64,000 nt of DNA from the NCBI GenBank assembly GCA_903876735.1, contig CAIRAW010000028.1:1-64000 (forward strand). The letters run 5' to 3'. The notes under the pieces are model-generated. The model saw only the letters and a list, made by a program, of their open reading frames with translations. It searched no databases and had not been told where the DNA came from. Below, piece by piece: positions 22,069 to 35,554 of this stretch; position 1 is the first letter of the stretch; each line of letters begins with the position of its first letter. This stretch comes from an uncultured beta proteobacterium. GTDB lineage: Bacteria; Pseudomonadota; Gammaproteobacteria; Burkholderiales; Burkholderiaceae_C. Made by a program: the position numbers and the translations under genes.

Positions 22069-22869
22069 CTACTTCACAAAGGCCGGCAGCGGCGGGCAGC
22101 CGTCGGAGAGGGTCAACACCTCGTAGCCGGTCTCGGTCACCAGCACGGTGTGCTCCCATTGCGCCGAGAGTGAGCGGTCCTTGGTGACGATGGTCCAGCC
22201 GTCGCCCATTTCCTTGATCTCGCGCCGTCCCGCATTGAGCATGGGCTCGATCGTGATCGTCATGCCGGCCTTGAGCTGGTCCAGCGTGCCCGGGCGGCCG
22301 TAGTGCAGGACCTGCGGCTCTTCATGGAACAGCCGTCCGATGCCGTGGCCGCAGAATTCGCGCACCACGCTCAGGCCGTGACCCTCGGCAAACTGCTGGA
22401 TCGCATGGCCGACATCGCCCAGGTAGGCGCCCGCTTTGACTTTGACGATGCCGTGCCACATCGCTTCGTAGGTCAGCGCGCACAGGCGGCGCGCCGCCAG
22501 CGAGGCCTCGCCGACGACAAACATCCGGCTGGAGTCGCCGTGCCAGCCGTCCTTGATGACCGTGACGTCGATGTTGACGATGTCGCCCTTCTTGAGTGGC
22601 TTGTCGTTCGGAATGCCGTGGCAGACCTGGTGGTTGATCGAGGTGCAGATCGCCTTCGGATACGGGTTGTGCCCGGACGGCGCGTAGTTCAGCGGCGCCG
22701 AGACAGCCTGCTGCACCTGGGTCGTGTAGTCATTGGCCAGCTTGTCGATCTCGTTGGTCGTGATGCCGGGCTTGACGAAGGGCGTCAGGTAGTCCAGCAA
22801 CTCTGCCGCCAGGCGGCCGGCTACGCGCATGCCGGCGATACCGGCGGCGTCTTTGTAGGTGATTGTCAT
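22069..22869 (-). CDS. map: Methionine aminopeptidase type I
   Basis: 266 residues from [20 protein letters not shown]. Metal ligands sit in the expected segments: [18 protein letters not shown] (two aspartates), [14 protein letters not shown] (histidine), ITIEPML (glutamate) and [11 protein letters not shown] (glutamate). It removes initiator methionine after deformylation. glnD starts five bases downstream, and the pair is probably co-transcribed. No rpsB, the common neighbour of map, is in the window. The divergent purL starts about 150 bases away. Confidence 0.95.
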   Translation of the reverse strand: MTITYKDAAGIAGMRVAGRLAAELLDYLTPFVKPGITTNEIDKLANDYTTQVQQAVSAPLNYAPSGHNPYPKAICTSINHQVCHGIPNDKPLKKGDIVNIDVTVIKDGWHGDSSRMFVVGEASLAARRLCALTYEAMWHGIVKVKAGAYLGDVGHAIQQFAEGHGLSVVREFCGHGIGRLFHEEPQVLHYGRPGTLDQLKAGMTITIEPMLNAGRREIKEMGDGWTIVTKDRSLSAQWEHTVLVTETGYEVLTLSDGCPPLPAFVK

Positions 22870-23018
22870 GGGCCCAATTATCCCATTGCGCGTTGCCGCT
22901 TGCGCCGCCTGTCCGTGATGGGCGGGTAAAATTGCGGTCATTCCCGAGGCGGGCCGCAGCACGTGTTTGCCGTGGACTCCTTGTCAACCCAGTCAGCCAC
23001 CCTATCCAGGCCTCCAAC

Positions 23019-26000
23019 GTGACCCTGTCCATCAGCCAATTCGAGGGCGGTAGCGCACTCAGCCCCTTCCGTGTCCAGCAACTCCTGCCTATTTTGCAGG
23101 CGATCAACGACAGGATCTGCGGTGTCGCCGCGCGTTACGTGCACCTCGTGAGCACCGATGCCGAGCCCGAGACCAGGCTCAAAGCCCAGTTGACGGCACT
23201 GCTGACCTATGGCCCGGCCTATAGCGGCCCTCTCGATGGTGCGCTGTTTGTGGTGACGCCGCGCTTTGGCACGGTGTCACCCTGGGCCTCCAAAGCGACC
23301 GATATTGCCCATAACTGCGGCCTGGCCGTGCGCCGGGTCGAGCGCGTGCTCGAATACCGTCTTGCGCTCAAGCCCGGCCTTTTGGGCAAAGCCACATTGA
23401 CGCCGGCACAGCAGGCGCAGATTGGCGACTTGCTGCACGACCGCATGACCGAGAGCGTCATGTTCGACCGCGCCAGCGCCTGCGGGCTGTTCAGCGAATT
23501 GCCGGCGGCGCCGCTGGCGCATGTCGATGTGCTGCACGGTGGCAAGGCGGCGCTTCAGGCGGCCAACACCGAATTCGGCCTGGCGCTTGCCGCCGACGAG
23601 ATCGACTACCTGGAGCAGGCTTTCACGCAACTGCAGCGCAACCCGACCGACGTCGAGCTGATGATGTTTGCGCAGGCCAATAGCGAGCATTGCCGCCACA
23701 AGATTTTCAACGCGCAGTTCACGATCGACGGTACGCCGCAGGGCATGAGCTTGTTCGGCATGATCCGCCACACGCACCAGACGCATCCGCAGCACATGCT
23801 GGTGGCCTATTCGGATAACGCCTCGGTCATGGAAGGTGGGGTTGTGGAGCGTTTTGTTGCGCAGTCGGCCACTGCCCAGGGCAGCAGCAGCGCCGGGCGT
23901 TATGAGTCGCAAGCACGCACCCATCACATCCTGATGAAGGTGGAAACGCACAACCACCCGACCGCGATTTCTCCATTCCCCGGTGCCGCCACCGGCGCGG
24001 GCGGCGAAATTCGCGACGAGGGCGCCACCGGGCGCGGCTCCAAACCCAAGGCCGGCCTGACCGGCTTTACGGTGTCGAAGATTAATTGGAATCTGACACC
24101 CATTGATGCCTACGGCAAGCCGGGCCACATCGCCAGTCCGCTGCAAATCATGATCGAAGGGCCACTCGGTGGCGCTGCCTTCAACAACGAGTTTGGCCGA
24201 CCCAATCTGCTGGGCTACTTCCGTGAATACGAGCAGGCTATCGCCTATCGCACAAGCGACCATGCGGGCTTGCAACAGGAGCAGCGCGGTTACCACAAAC
24301 CGATCATGATCGCCGGCGGCCTCGGTGTGATTGACGCCACGCAGACGCACAAGATTGCGTTTCCGGCTGGCAGCCTGCTGATTCAGTTGGGCGGCCCTGG
24401 CATGCGCATCGGCATGGGCGGCAGTGCCGCCAGTTCCATGGCGACCGGCGCCAATGCCGCTGAACTCGATTTTGATTCGGTTCAGCGCGGCAACCCCGAG
24501 ATTGAGCGCCGGGCGCAGGAGGTCATCAACCAGTGCTGGCTGCTGGGGCAGGGTGGTGCCGGGCAGATTGGCAATCCGATTCTGGCGATCCACGACGTTG
24601 GCGCGGGCGGCCTCTCCAATGCCTTTCCAGAATTGACCAACGACGCCGCGCGCGGTGCGCGTTTCGACCTTCGCGCCGTACCGTTGGAAGAGTCCGGCAT
24701 GGCGCCTAAAGAGATCTGGTGCAACGAAAGCCAGGAGCGCTATGTGCTGGCGATTGCGCCCGAGTCGCTGCCCCTGTTCACGGCCTTGTGCGAACGCGAA
24801 CGCTGCCCGTTTGCCGTCGTCGGTGTCGCTACCGAGGAACGCGATCTGATCGTCTCTGACGGGCTTGCGAAAGAGGGCGCTCCAGTCAACATGCCAATGA
24901 ACGTGCTGCTGGGCAAGCCGCCAAAAATGCAGCGCGACGTGAAAACCATTGAAAGAGTTTTCGCACCCGTCGACCTGTCGGGCGTCGATCTGCAAAAGGC
25001 CGGCCTCGCCGTGCTCGCGCATCCGACGGTGGCGTCCAAGCGTTTTCTCATCACCATCGGCGACCGCACGGTGGGCGGACTGACGCACCGCGACCAGATG
25101 GTCGGTCCCTGGCAGGTGCCGGTAGCCGACTGCGCCGTCACGCTGGCTGACTTCAAGGGCTTTGCCGGTGAGGCCATGAGCATGGGCGAGCGCACGCCGC
25201 TGGCCACGCTCAACGCGCCGGCTTCCGGTCGCATGGCGGTGGCCGAGGCCCTCACCAATCTGCTGGCGGCTCCCATCGAGCTGTCACGCGTCAAGCTCTC
25301 GGCCAACTGGATGGCGGCTTGCGGTGAACCGGGTGAGGATGCCGCGCTCTACGCCACCGTGAAAGCGGTCGGTCTTGAACTCTGTCCTGCGCTGGGTATT
25401 TCAATCCCGGTCGGCAAGGATTCGCTCTCCATGCGCACGCAGTGGAAGGATGAATCGGGGGCGAAGAAAGTAACGTCGCCGGTGTCGCTGATCGTCACGG
25501 CTTTTGCTACGCTCTCCGATGTGCGCGGCACGCTGACGCCACAGTTGAACGCGCTGGAAGACAGCACCCTGCTGCTGATTGATCTGGGTCGTGGCCGCAC
25601 GCGCATGGGTGGCAGCATGCTGGCGCAGACGCTGGGGCAACTCGGCGACGAAGTGCCTGACCTGGACGCACCGCAAGACCTGGTGGCGCTGGTACAGGCG
25701 GTCAATGCCCTTCGCGCGCAAGATCGGATCCTGGCCTACCACGATCGCAGCGACGGCGGCCTGTTCGCCACGGTTTGCGAAATGGCGTTTGCCGGCCATG
25801 TCGGTGTGGCGCTCAATGTCGATCTGCTGGTCACCGAAGGTGACGGCATCAGTGACAGCCGCGCTGATGTCGGCGACAGCAAGAACTGGGCGGGCCAGGT
25901 CAGCGCGCGGCGCGAAGAACTCACGCTCAAGGCCTTGTTCAACGAAGAACTCGGGGTCGTTCTGCAAGTGCGAACGGCTCAGCGCGATGCCGTGTTGCAG

Positions 26001-27065
26001 ACGCTGCGCGAGCACGGCCTCTCAAGGCACAGCCATGTGATCGGCAAGACGCGCCCGGCGGATTCAAGCATCCAGTCCGGTGTCGGTGAAGTGCAGGTCT
26101 GGCGCGACGCCAAAGCGGTCTTCGCTGCCAAGTTGCAGGACCTGCACCAGGTTTGGGATGCGACCAGTTGGAAGATCTGCCAGCAGCGCGACAACCCGGC
26201 CTGCGCCGATGCAGAGCACGCCGCCGCCGGTGACCCGCTGGATCCGGGGCTGCACATCGTCCTGCCAACGGCGCCACTGGCGGCTCCGGCGGTGCTGCTG
26301 TCACGTCCCAAAGTGGCGGTGCTGCGCGAGCAGGGTGTCAACTCGCATGTCGAGATGGCCTATGCCTTCAGCGAAGCGGGTTTTGATGCGTTTGATGTGC
26401 ACATGACCGATCTGCAAAGCGGCCGCGCCAATCTGGCTAACTTCAAGGGCGTGGTGGCCTGTGGCGGCTTCAGCTACGGCGACACGCTGGGTGCGGGCAT
26501 CGGCTGGGCGCGCTCGATCACATTCAACCCGGTGCTGGCGGAGCAGTTCAAATCCTTCTTTGCGCGCGGCGACACCTTTGGTCTCGGTGTCTGCAACGGC
26601 TGCCAGATGTTTGCGGAACTCGCTGACATTATTCCTGGTGCGCAGCATTGGCCACGCTTTACCACCAATCAGAGTGAGCGCTTTGAGGCGCGCCTGTCGA
26701 TGGTCGAGGTGCTCGATTCGCCCTCGCTGTTCTTCGCCGGCATGGCCGGCGCGCGGCTGCCGATTGCCGTGGCGCATGGTGAAGGTTATGCCAATTTCAG
26801 CAACCGTGGCAACGCGCAGCAGGTGATTGCCGCCATGCGTTTTAGCGACAATTTTGGTGCAGCGACCGAGGCTTATCCGTTCAACCCGAACGGCAGCCCC
26901 AGCGGCCTGACCGGTGTGACCACGGCGGACGGGCGCTTTACTGCCATGATGCCGCACCCGGAACGGGTGTTTCGCAACATCCAGATGAGCTGGAGCAATG
27001 CGGATCCCTCGGCGTTCAGTGCCTGGATGCAGCTTTGGCGCAACGCCCGCAAGTGGGTTGGCTGA
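23019..27065 (+). CDS. purL: Phosphoribosylformylglycinamidine synthase
   Basis: 1348 residues from a GTG start chosen because the following [16 protein letters not shown] matches the family N terminus; an in-frame ATG at 22863 would overlap map. PurS-like N-terminal domain, linker, FGAM synthase core with [38 protein letters not shown] loops, a second ATP-grasp-like half, and a C-terminal glutamine amidotransferase (from about 1085) with nucleophile in VCNGCQMF and the PHPERVF catalytic dyad. This large single-chain form makes FGAM in purine synthesis. I saw no PurR-like operator upstream. Confidence 0.96.
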   Translation: MTLSISQFEGGSALSPFRVQQLLPILQAINDRICGVAARYVHLVSTDAEPETRLKAQLTALLTYGPAYSGPLDGALFVVTPRFGTVSPWASKATDIAHNCGLAVRRVERVLEYRLALKPGLLGKATLTPAQQAQIGDLLHDRMTESVMFDRASACGLFSELPAAPLAHVDVLHGGKAALQAANTEFGLALAADEIDYLEQAFTQLQRNPTDVELMMFAQANSEHCRHKIFNAQFTIDGTPQGMSLFGMIRHTHQTHPQHMLVAYSDNASVMEGGVVERFVAQSATAQGSSSAGRYESQARTHHILMKVETHNHPTAISPFPGAATGAGGEIRDEGATGRGSKPKAGLTGFTVSKINWNLTPIDAYGKPGHIASPLQIMIEGPLGGAAFNNEFGRPNLLGYFREYEQAIAYRTSDHAGLQQEQRGYHKPIMIAGGLGVIDATQTHKIAFPAGSLLIQLGGPGMRIGMGGSAASSMATGANAAELDFDSVQRGNPEIERRAQEVINQCWLLGQGGAGQIGNPILAIHDVGAGGLSNAFPELTNDAARGARFDLRAVPLEESGMAPKEIWCNESQERYVLAIAPESLPLFTALCERERCPFAVVGVATEERDLIVSDGLAKEGAPVNMPMNVLLGKPPKMQRDVKTIERVFAPVDLSGVDLQKAGLAVLAHPTVASKRFLITIGDRTVGGLTHRDQMVGPWQVPVADCAVTLADFKGFAGEAMSMGERTPLATLNAPASGRMAVAEALTNLLAAPIELSRVKLSANWMAACGEPGEDAALYATVKAVGLELCPALGISIPVGKDSLSMRTQWKDESGAKKVTSPVSLIVTAFATLSDVRGTLTPQLNALEDSTLLLIDLGRGRTRMGGSMLAQTLGQLGDEVPDLDAPQDLVALVQAVNALRAQDRILAYHDRSDGGLFATVCEMAFAGHVGVALNVDLLVTEGDGISDSRADVGDSKNWAGQVSARREELTLKALFNEELGVVLQVRTAQRDAVLQTLREHGLSRHSHVIGKTRPADSSIQSGVGEVQVWRDAKAVFAAKLQDLHQVWDATSWKICQQRDNPACADAEHAAAGDPLDPGLHIVLPTAPLAAPAVLLSRPKVAVLREQGVNSHVEMAYAFSEAGFDAFDVHMTDLQSGRANLANFKGVVACGGFSYGDTLGAGIGWARSITFNPVLAEQFKSFFARGDTFGLGVCNGCQMFAELADIIPGAQHWPRFTTNQSERFEARLSMVEVLDSPSLFFAGMAGARLPIAVAHGEGYANFSNRGNAQQVIAAMRFSDNFGAATEAYPFNPNGSPSGLTGVTTADGRFTAMMPHPERVFRNIQMSWSNADPSAFSAWMQLWRNARKWVG

Positions 27066-27074
27066 GCGCCGGGT

Positions 27075-28844
27075 TCAGAGGGCGGCGCCCGGTTTTGCTT
27101 GCGGCGCGTTGGCCCAGTCCGGGTGCGCTCGCCAGGTCCTGACCCAATCCGCCAGTTCAGCTGCCGCCATCGCTGGCGCAATCGCATAGCCCTGACCCTG
27201 TTCGCACCCCATTTGCAGCAGCACCCGGCCGTGCTCGATGCTTTCCACCCCTTCGGCGATCACCTCGCGGCCCAGTGCCTTGATCAGACCGACGACACTG
27301 CGCAGAATGGCGCGGTCGTCGCTGTCGTCGAGCATGTCGGCGACGAAGCTCTGGTAGATCTTGACCTGTGCCACCGGCAATTGTTTCAGGCAGGTCAGTG
27401 ATGAGTGCCCACTGCCAAAATCGTCCAGGGTGAAGAGGACGCCAACCTGGCGGCAATCCTCCATTAAGCTTGCCACCTGGGCCGGATCGTTTATGGCGCA
27501 GGATTCCAGTACTTCAAGCACCAGTTGCGAGGGTTTGACCGCCGGATGCTGCGCCAGCAACTGGCGCAGGTGCGGCGCAAAGTCAGGCTGGTGCAAATGC
27601 CGGGTGCCGATATTGACGCTGACCGGCAGCGCGAGGCCCGTGTCCTGCCAGCGTTCGATTTGGGTCAGGACGCTCTCGAGTACCCATTGGCCGAGATCAA
27701 CGGCCAGTGGATGGTCCAGGATCAGCGGCAGGAACCCGGCGCCGGGCAGCAGGCCATGTAGCGGATGCCGCCATCGGATCAGTGCCTCAATGCTCACCAC
27801 CTCGCCGCTGCGCAAGTTGACCGTGGGCTGGTAATGCAGCACGAACTCATGCTGGAGCAGGGCCCGGCGCAGGCGCTCCAGGCGCTCCTGGTGGCTGCGT
27901 ATGCTGCGTTCCTGTTCGGCGTCAAAAACGTGGAAGCGGTTCTTGCCGGCCAGTTTGGCCTGGTACATGGCCTGATCGGCCTGGCGCAGCAATTGATCGC
28001 TGGTCACGTCTTCGCCCTGCGGGTAGAACGTGACCCCCAGACTGGCCGACACCTGAAGCATAAGGTCGCAAAATTGAACCGGCTCCGAGGCCGCAGCCAG
28101 CAGACGCGCAAGCATGGGCGCGCTGGTGTCGACGTTGTTGACGTCCTGCAGCACGGCGACGAATTCATCGCCGCCCAGGCGGGCCAGGGTGTCGCTGTCG
28201 CGCAGGGCCTGCTTCATGCGCTCGCTCAGCGTGATCAGCAGGTGGTCGCCCGCCGCATGGCCGTGTTGGTCGTTGATCGCCTTGAAACCATCGAGGTCCA
28301 GAAAGGCCACGGCCAGCCGTTCGCTGCGGCGCTGCGTCTGCGTCAGCGCCTGCTCCATGCGGTCGGCCAGTAGGACACGATTGGGCAGGCCGGTGAGATG
28401 GTCGTAGTGGGCGATTTGCTCGAGTTCGATCTGCTTGGCACCGAGTGCCTTGCGCAGTGCTTCGCGTTCCAGCAGATTGGAGATGCGCAGGCGCGCGCGC
28501 TCGACCCGGATCGGTTTCGTGATGTAGTCGTAGGCACCCAGGGCGAAGCCAGCGGCTTCGGCTTCCAGTCCTGACATGGCGCTGATGAAAATAACCGGGA
28601 TCTGTTGCAGCTGCGGATCGGCCTTGAGCCGGCGGCAGACCTCGTAGCCGTCCATGTCCGGCATCATGACGTCAAGCAGGATCAGGTCGGGAATGGCTTT
28701 GGCCGCCAAGGCCAAACCCATGGCGCCGGAGGTTGCGATCTGCACCGAAAAGTCAGTCGCCAGCGCCGCCGCCAGCACCTGCAGATTGACCGGCGTGTCG
28801 TCAATGGCCAGGATTCTGGGGCGGGTTTTGGGTTGGGTCATCAC
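27075..28844 (-). CDS. Response regulator with REC, GGDEF and EAL domains
   Basis: 589 residues. REC domain about 9-125 with phosphoacceptor D58 (LILLDVMMPDMDG) and K110; GGDEF at 224-228, preceded by an RxxD inhibitory site (RDSD); EAL about 325-570 with SIEALIRW, the metal-site N411, DD at 474-475, K495 and AEGVES present. In the KID motif the aspartate is replaced by tyrosine (Y497, codon TAC at 27354-27356), so phosphodiesterase activity may be impaired. REC is strikingly like that of the nearby REC-histidine kinase. Last gene of the signalling cluster, 90 bases after the NarL-type regulator. Confidence 0.92.
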   Translation of the reverse strand: MMTQPKTRPRILAIDDTPVNLQVLAAALATDFSVQIATSGAMGLALAAKAIPDLILLDVMMPDMDGYEVCRRLKADPQLQQIPVIFISAMSGLEAEAAGFALGAYDYITKPIRVERARLRISNLLEREALRKALGAKQIELEQIAHYDHLTGLPNRVLLADRMEQALTQTQRRSERLAVAFLDLDGFKAINDQHGHAAGDHLLITLSERMKQALRDSDTLARLGGDEFVAVLQDVNNVDTSAPMLARLLAAASEPVQFCDLMLQVSASLGVTFYPQGEDVTSDQLLRQADQAMYQAKLAGKNRFHVFDAEQERSIRSHQERLERLRRALLQHEFVLHYQPTVNLRSGEVVSIEALIRWRHPLHGLLPGAGFLPLILDHPLAVDLGQWVLESVLTQIERWQDTGLALPVSVNIGTRHLHQPDFAPHLRQLLAQHPAVKPSQLVLEVLESCAINDPAQVASLMEDCRQVGVLFTLDDFGSGHSSLTCLKQLPVAQVKIYQSFVADMLDDSDDRAILRSVVGLIKALGREVIAEGVESIEHGRVLLQMGCEQGQGYAIAPAMAAAELADWVRTWRAHPDWANAPQAKPGAAL

Positions 28845-28934
28845 GTATTCCGCGTTGTCGACTTTTCAGGGATACGCCATTGAGTTGGGGATGGTAATGG
28901 CAATCGTGCTGCGGTAGGGTATGACCAGTGGATC

Positions 28935-29561
28935 TCAGAGTGAGATCAGACCTTCCCGAATGGCGTACTGGGTCAGTTCCGCAATGTTGTGCAATTCCAG
29001 CTTGCGCATGATATTGCGTCGGTGCACCTCGACCGTGCCGGGCGCAATGAACAGGCTTTCACCAATGGCGCTGGAGGTCATGCCCTTGGCGATCATTTTC
29101 AGGACATCGATCTCTCGGCGTCCAAGTTTGACCTGCATTGCGCTGCCGGGCGGTGACTTGACCAGCATCGCCGCGCATTCCTGGCACAGGTAGCGGTTAC
29201 CCGCCGCGACTGCGCGAATGCCCAGCAACAGTTCATCACGCCCAGCCGTCTTGCTCACGTAGCCAAGGGCGCCGGCGTCGAGCATCTGCACCACATGGCG
29301 ACGATCCAGGTGCGTTGAAAGCGCCAGCACTTTGACTGCCGGGCACTCTTTGACGATGCGCCGCGTCAGCTCGATGCCGTCGAAGCCGGGAATGGCGATG
29401 TCCGTCAGTACCAGGTCGGGTGCCAGCTCATGCACCAGCGCCAGCGCGGCTTCGCCGCTGCCGGCCTCACCTGCCACTACGAAGTCGGGCACGCGCTCAA
29501 GCACGGTGCGCAGGGATTCCCGAACGATGGCGTGGTCGTCAACGAGCAATATGCGGATCAT
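28935..29561 (-). CDS. NarL/LuxR-family response regulator
   Basis: 208 residues from MIRILLVDDHAIVRESL; the start has aaggaa upstream, while an in-frame start at 29600 lies before the REC fold. Receiver domain 1-120 with phosphoacceptor D54 (VLTDIAIPGFDG) and a K in VSKTAG. LuxR-type helix-turn-helix at about 142-207, LGRREIDVLKMIAKGMTSSAIGE...GTVEVHRRNI. It most likely receives phosphate from the adjacent HisKA_3-type kinase, 35 bases upstream in the same operon. Target genes unknown. Confidence 0.92.
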   Translation of the reverse strand: MIRILLVDDHAIVRESLRTVLERVPDFVVAGEAGSGEAALALVHELAPDLVLTDIAIPGFDGIELTRRIVKECPAVKVLALSTHLDRRHVVQMLDAGALGYVSKTAGRDELLLGIRAVAAGNRYLCQECAAMLVKSPPGSAMQVKLGRREIDVLKMIAKGMTSSAIGESLFIAPGTVEVHRRNIMRKLELHNIAELTQYAIREGLISL

Positions 29562-29596
29562 GGAGGGTTTCCTTTTCGGGTCGGTGTTACTTCTGC

Positions 29597-30737
<1,141 letters not shown>

Positions 30738-30745
<8 letters not shown>

Positions 30746-33700
30746 CGGTGCCCCCAATCCAGCCATGGGTCCGTGCGATCTGGCGCAGGCGCGTCAGGGC
30801 CAACTCGAATTGATAGGATTCCAGCGCTTTCGCCACTTCGGTCAACGCCCCGGCCAGAACGGTCTGCGCCAGCGTGTCCTGCAAATCTCTAAACCGGACG
30901 ATGGCATCGAATTCGTTGTGTTCGAGCAAGGGTTCAAGCTCGCGCAACAGGATGCGCAAGCGTGCGACATCGGGCACCCGGTCTGCTGCTGAAGCTGCGG
31001 CGGGAAGCCACCTCGCGAGCAGGGCGGCCAGCCGATCAAACGACACCGGTTTCGTCAGTACATCGTCCATGCCCGCATCCAGGCATTGCTTTCGGTCTTC
31101 CAGGTAGGCATGGGCGGTCAAGCCGATGATCGCGCGCCGCGCCAGACCGTCCTTCGCTTCGCCTTGCCTGATCTGCAGCGTGGCATCGCAACCGCCCAGC
31201 ATCGGCATCTGCATGTCCATCAGGATCAGTTGCGCCGACTCGCCATGCGCGATTGCGCTCAGGGCCTGCTGACCGTTTTCTGCCGCAACCACGACGACGC
31301 CCAGTTTCTTGAGCAGCACCTCAATCAGACGGCGATGGTCCGCGTTGTCCTCCACCAGCAGCACGCGCCCCGGCCCCGGAATCAGGCTTGCAAGCGCGCC
31401 GGTTTCGACCGCAACTGGCGCTTGCGACTGCTGCTGCAGGGCATCAGCGGCGAGTCGCGGCACCTGGACGCGAAACCAGAAACGTGAGCCTTGGCTGCCA
31501 CTGCTTTCAACCCCCACATCGCCGCCCATGGCCAGGGACAGCGTGCGCACGATGGACAGGCCCAGCCCGGTTCCGCCAAAGTTGCGCGTGGTCGAGTTGT
31601 CGCCCTGTGAAAAGGGCTGGAACAGCAAGTCGCGCTGGCCCTGCGGGACACCAGCGCCGGTGTCATGCACGGAAAATTCAAGTATGGCCTGCTCCGCTGC
31701 GCAGGCAATCTCGCGACCCTCAACGCGTATGCTTCCCTCTCGGGTGAACTTGATGGCATTGCTGACCAGGTTGGAGAGCATCTGCGTCAGGCGGTGCGGG
31801 TCACCCAGAAAAAGGGTGAACGGGCCCTGCCAGTCGGTCTCGATCTGCAGACCCTTGGCTTTGACGATGGGGGCAAACAGCCTGCCGGTTTCTCCCATGA
31901 GCTGAGCCGGCGAAAAAGTAATTGACTCCAGCTCGACCCTGCCGGCCTCAATCTTGGAGAGATCGAGAATGTCGTTGAGCAGCGTCAGCAGGGTCTGGCC
32001 TGTGTTGTAGATGGTGCGGGCATAGTCCAGCCGGTCGGCCTCAATCACGCCTGGCATCAACAGCACCTGTGCCATGCCCAGGATGCCGTTCATCGGGGTG
32101 CGGATTTCATGGCTCATGGTGGCCAGAAAACGGCTCTTGGCATTGCTGGCGGCTTCGGCCGCCTGTTTGGCGGCCTGAAATTCGGTGACATCGATGCGAA
32201 AACCGACAGTCAGACCACCTTCGGTGTGACGCTCCCGGATCTTGAGCCAGCGGCCATTGTCAAGCTGCTGTGTCCATTCCTGATCGCTCAGGTGATGGTT
32301 GGCCATGCGCTGGGCAATCCACTCTTCCTCGTGCCCGACGGCCGCCGGGTACTGGCCGTGCGCGACGCCATAGCGGATGATTTCTTCAAAGCTGCGACCG
32401 GGCTCCATGATGGGTGCCGAGGTGCTGTAAACATCGCGGTACTGCTGGTTGCAGTAGACCAGACGGTCCTGCGCATCAAAAATGACAAAGGCTTCGCCAA
32501 TGGTCTCAATCGAGGTCCGCAGCAGCGCCTCAGCCTCTATCAACTGTTGTTCCTTCTGCCTGCGCTGTGTGATGTCGCGCGCGGCGCAATAGAGCACGCG
32601 CTGCCCGTCGATGAACATGGCGCGCGCGTCGATCTCGACCTCGATCAGATGGCCATCCAGACGCTGGTGTCGGGTTTCAAATCGGGCGCGATCGTTGCTG
32701 TCCAGCAGTGCCTGGTTGCGCTTGCGGATTTCGTCCCACGGATCCTGTTTGTCCCAGTCCGTTATCCGGCTTGTGCCAATCGCGCTCTGGTCGTAACCCA
32801 GCAGGTTCAGGAATGCCGGGTTGGCCTCGATCAGCACACCGTCCGCATCGACGATGTGGATGCCGTCGCTCGTTGTTTCCAGAATGGCCTTCAGACGCAC
32901 GCGCTCACGATCGAGTTCACGCGTGCGTTTGTCCACCAGGTCCGAGACGATCGCGTATTGTTGCGAGCGCCGGCGCAGGTGCAAGGCCGACAGGATTGCA
33001 ATCAGCAGGCCCAGCGCAAGCATCTGGCTACTCTTTGCCCGGTCGATGCCAAAGCTGCCCGCTTTGGGTCGGATGACAGCGCGCCAGGAGCGTCCGGCCA
33101 CATTCAGCTGGCGACTCAGCACCAGGCCCTTGTCGACCGAAGCGGATGGAGCAGGGACGACTTGCGCCGGATACAGGCCTTGCGCGGCACCCGCAGCAGC
33201 ATCGTCAAACAGACTCAGTTCGAGACGGGAGGCGGCCTGCTTCTCGCCGCTTTCAACCAGATCGCTAATGCGCGCCAGCGCCAGCACGAAGCCCTTGAGG
33301 CGGATTGGGCGTTGCGTCCGATCCGGCGGCAGCAGACCGTGCTGGTAGACCGGTCTGGCAATGAGAAACGCGTCGTGTGCGGCTTGCGCCGGATTCCAGG
33401 CCAGCGCAGCGCTTGCCGTCAGGGTGCCCGACGCCGCGGTTTGTTCCAGAAAGGCGCGCTGCGCCGGGTCCGCGGCCAGATCCAGGCCGAGCAGGTCTTC
33501 GTTGCCGCTCATGGGAGCGGCAAAATAGAGCGGGTAATATTCGGACCGGCGCGCCGCTGTCACCAGGCTTGTGTCGGCGCGGCGTTCCGTGAAGTCAAAG
33601 TGGGTCAGACCGTCCTGCCGTGCGCTGGCAACAAAGCGCTCACGCTGTGCGTGCGCCACGCGCGCCACCCAGGCCCGCATTTGTGTCTTTGACTCGTTGG

Positions 33701-34064
33701 CGTACACGGTCGGCGTCAGTTTTTGAAAAGTCGCGCGGTCAACCTCGCTGCTGGCATCGTAGAAGAGGCCCAGTTGGACCAGTTCGTTCAGCGCAGACTG
33801 GATGCTGGCTTCAAGGCGGTCCAGTCTTTCATTGGCCTGGTCGTGAAAGTCGGCTTCCGCCCGGTCCTGTTCGTTGCTGCGCAGGAAAGCCGCCACAATG
33901 AACGTCATGAGGGCCACCAGCAGGCCGATCCATAACCACTTCAGGGGGCTGGCGGCAAGCGAGAATTTTCGCTCATCTCTGTTCCCGCACGAGCTTGGCG
34001 TGCGGGGCATGGAAGGGGTCATCGGGGGCGGGTTTGGGGTGAACGGCAGCAGATTATCCGTCAT
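30738..34064 (-). CDS. CHASE-PAS-PAS hybrid sensor histidine kinase
   Basis: About 1108 residues. Membrane helices near 40-60 and 350-370 frame a periplasmic CHASE domain (FDFTERR...EYYPLYFAAP...NEDLLGLDLAADP). Then come two PAS domains (about 385-510 and 510-630), HisKA with phosphoacceptor in FLATMSHEIRTPMNG, HATPase with N-box and G-box (LVSNAIKFT, DTGAGVP), and a REC domain (VLLVEDNADHRR...LILMDMQMP). The last 80 residues are helical but lack an Hpt histidine motif. ATG at 34064 has agggtggg upstream; an in-frame GTG lies three codons earlier. It heads the signalling operon and senses an unknown external ligand. Confidence 0.93.
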
Positions 34065-34069
34065 CAAGC

Positions 34070-34123
34070 CCACCCTTGTGGGGCCACGCGCAGCCCCCTG
34101 TACGGGGGGCGGGATGCCCGGGT
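34070..34123. terminator. GC hairpin cluster between dcu and the hybrid kinase
   Basis: Contains CCAC/GTGG, GCCCCC/GGGGGC (34093-34110, loop TGTACG) and CCCG/CGGG stems directly after the dcu stop and just before the kinase start. There is no T-tract. It could act as an attenuator or transcript stabiliser, or be a decayed relative of the ligA/glnD repeat, with which it shares only the C-run/G-run core. Confidence 0.4.
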
Positions 34124-34124
34124 A

Positions 34125-35465
34125 TTAGACCAGGCCGCGAGCTGATGCCAGCAGGTAACCGATCAGGCACGAGGTGGAGACGCCGATCAGCCCGGGCAGG
34201 ATGAAGCTGTGGTTGATCACGTACTTGCCGATGCGGGTCGTGCCGGAACGGTCGAATTGGATCGCAGCCAGATCGCTGGGGTAGGTCGGCAGGATGTAGT
34301 ATCCATAGGACGCAGCGGCGAAGGCGACGATGTAGCCCGGGGGCACGCCGATGGCCAGACCCACCGGCACCATCGCGACGATGGCAGCCGCCTGCGAGTT
34401 GACGAGTTTGGACACCAGCAGCAGCGCAATGGCGTAGGTCCAGGGTTGTGTCTTCACCAGGTCCGCCAGCGCCGACTTGAATTCCGGCAGGTGCGCTTCA
34501 AACACGGTGTCAGCCATCCACGCGATGCCGAACACGGCGACCACAGCGATCATGCCGGCGCGAAACACTTCGGTCTTGCCAATCAGCGTCGGATCCGTTT
34601 TAGTGAACAGCAGGATCAGCGCGCCAGCGAACATCATGAACATCTGGATCGTGAGTACCATGGACAGGGGCTTTCCGCCGACCAGCGGACGCAGCGACTG
34701 GAAGGCGCCCAGGAAGGCCACGAGGGCTATGGCACCGACGAAGATCCACATCGCCGTCCATTGCGCTGTTGCCAGTTTCTTGCCGAGCAGGGTGGCGGTT
34801 TCACCGTAGACGACCTTGCGCTGTTCCGGGTCGGCAATGCGTTTCTGGAATTCCTCATCCTTGTCCAGATCTTTGCCGCGGAACCAGCTGAAGACGCCGA
34901 TCATCAGCACGCCGGCCAGCGTCGATGGAATGGTGATCGACAGCACGCCGATGAAGTCGATGACCTGACCGGCGACCGGCACCTTGGCCAGGAAGGCGAC
35001 CAGCGAAACGACGGCGACCGAGACCGGGCTGGCCAGAATGCCCATCTGGCTGGCGATGGAAGACGCCGCCATCGGGCGCTCGGGCCGGATGTTGTTCTTG
35101 ATGGCGATGTCGTAAATGATGGGCAGCATGGTGTAGACCACGTGCCCGGTGCCGCACAGCATGGTCAGCAGACAGGTCACAAACGGCGCGAGGATGGAGA
35201 CGTATTTGGGGTTGCGGCGCAGGGCTTTTTCGGCGCCCACCAGCAGGACTTCGAGCCCGCCCGAGGCCTGCAATGTGGCCGAGGCCGCCACCACGGCAAT
35301 GATGGTCAGCATCACGTCGACCGGCGGTTTGCCGGGAGCGAGCTTGAACACGAACGTCATGATGACGATACCGATACCGCCGAGCAGGCCGAGTGCGACC
35401 CCTCCCTTGCGTGCGCCGTAGAACAGACATACCAAAATGACTGCCAATTGCAGCATAACGTCCAT
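34125..35465 (-). CDS. Anaerobic C4-dicarboxylate transporter of the Dcu family
   Basis: 446 residues with about 11-12 hydrophobic helices. Characteristic DcuA/DcuB segments include [41 protein letters not shown] and the C-terminal [39 protein letters not shown]. Dcu carriers exchange fumarate, malate or aspartate for succinate during anaerobic growth. The start has aaaggt upstream. An FNR-like box about 90 bases upstream fits anaerobic induction. DcuA versus DcuB cannot be decided by eye. Confidence 0.92.
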   Translation of the reverse strand: MDVMLQLAVILVCLFYGARKGGVALGLLGGIGIVIMTFVFKLAPGKPPVDVMLTIIAVVAASATLQASGGLEVLLVGAEKALRRNPKYVSILAPFVTCLLTMLCGTGHVVYTMLPIIYDIAIKNNIRPERPMAASSIASQMGILASPVSVAVVSLVAFLAKVPVAGQVIDFIGVLSITIPSTLAGVLMIGVFSWFRGKDLDKDEEFQKRIADPEQRKVVYGETATLLGKKLATAQWTAMWIFVGAIALVAFLGAFQSLRPLVGGKPLSMVLTIQMFMMFAGALILLFTKTDPTLIGKTEVFRAGMIAVVAVFGIAWMADTVFEAHLPEFKSALADLVKTQPWTYAIALLLVSKLVNSQAAAIVAMVPVGLAIGVPPGYIVAFAAASYGYYILPTYPSDLAAIQFDRSGTTRIGKYVINHSFILPGLIGVSTSCLIGYLLASARGLV

Positions 35466-35554
35466 AGTTGATTACCTTTCTTTTGAATCAGAATCGAGCC
35501 AAGCGCAATGTAAACGAAATAAGGGTAAACCCTAGGCTCGGAGCTTGCTCGTTC

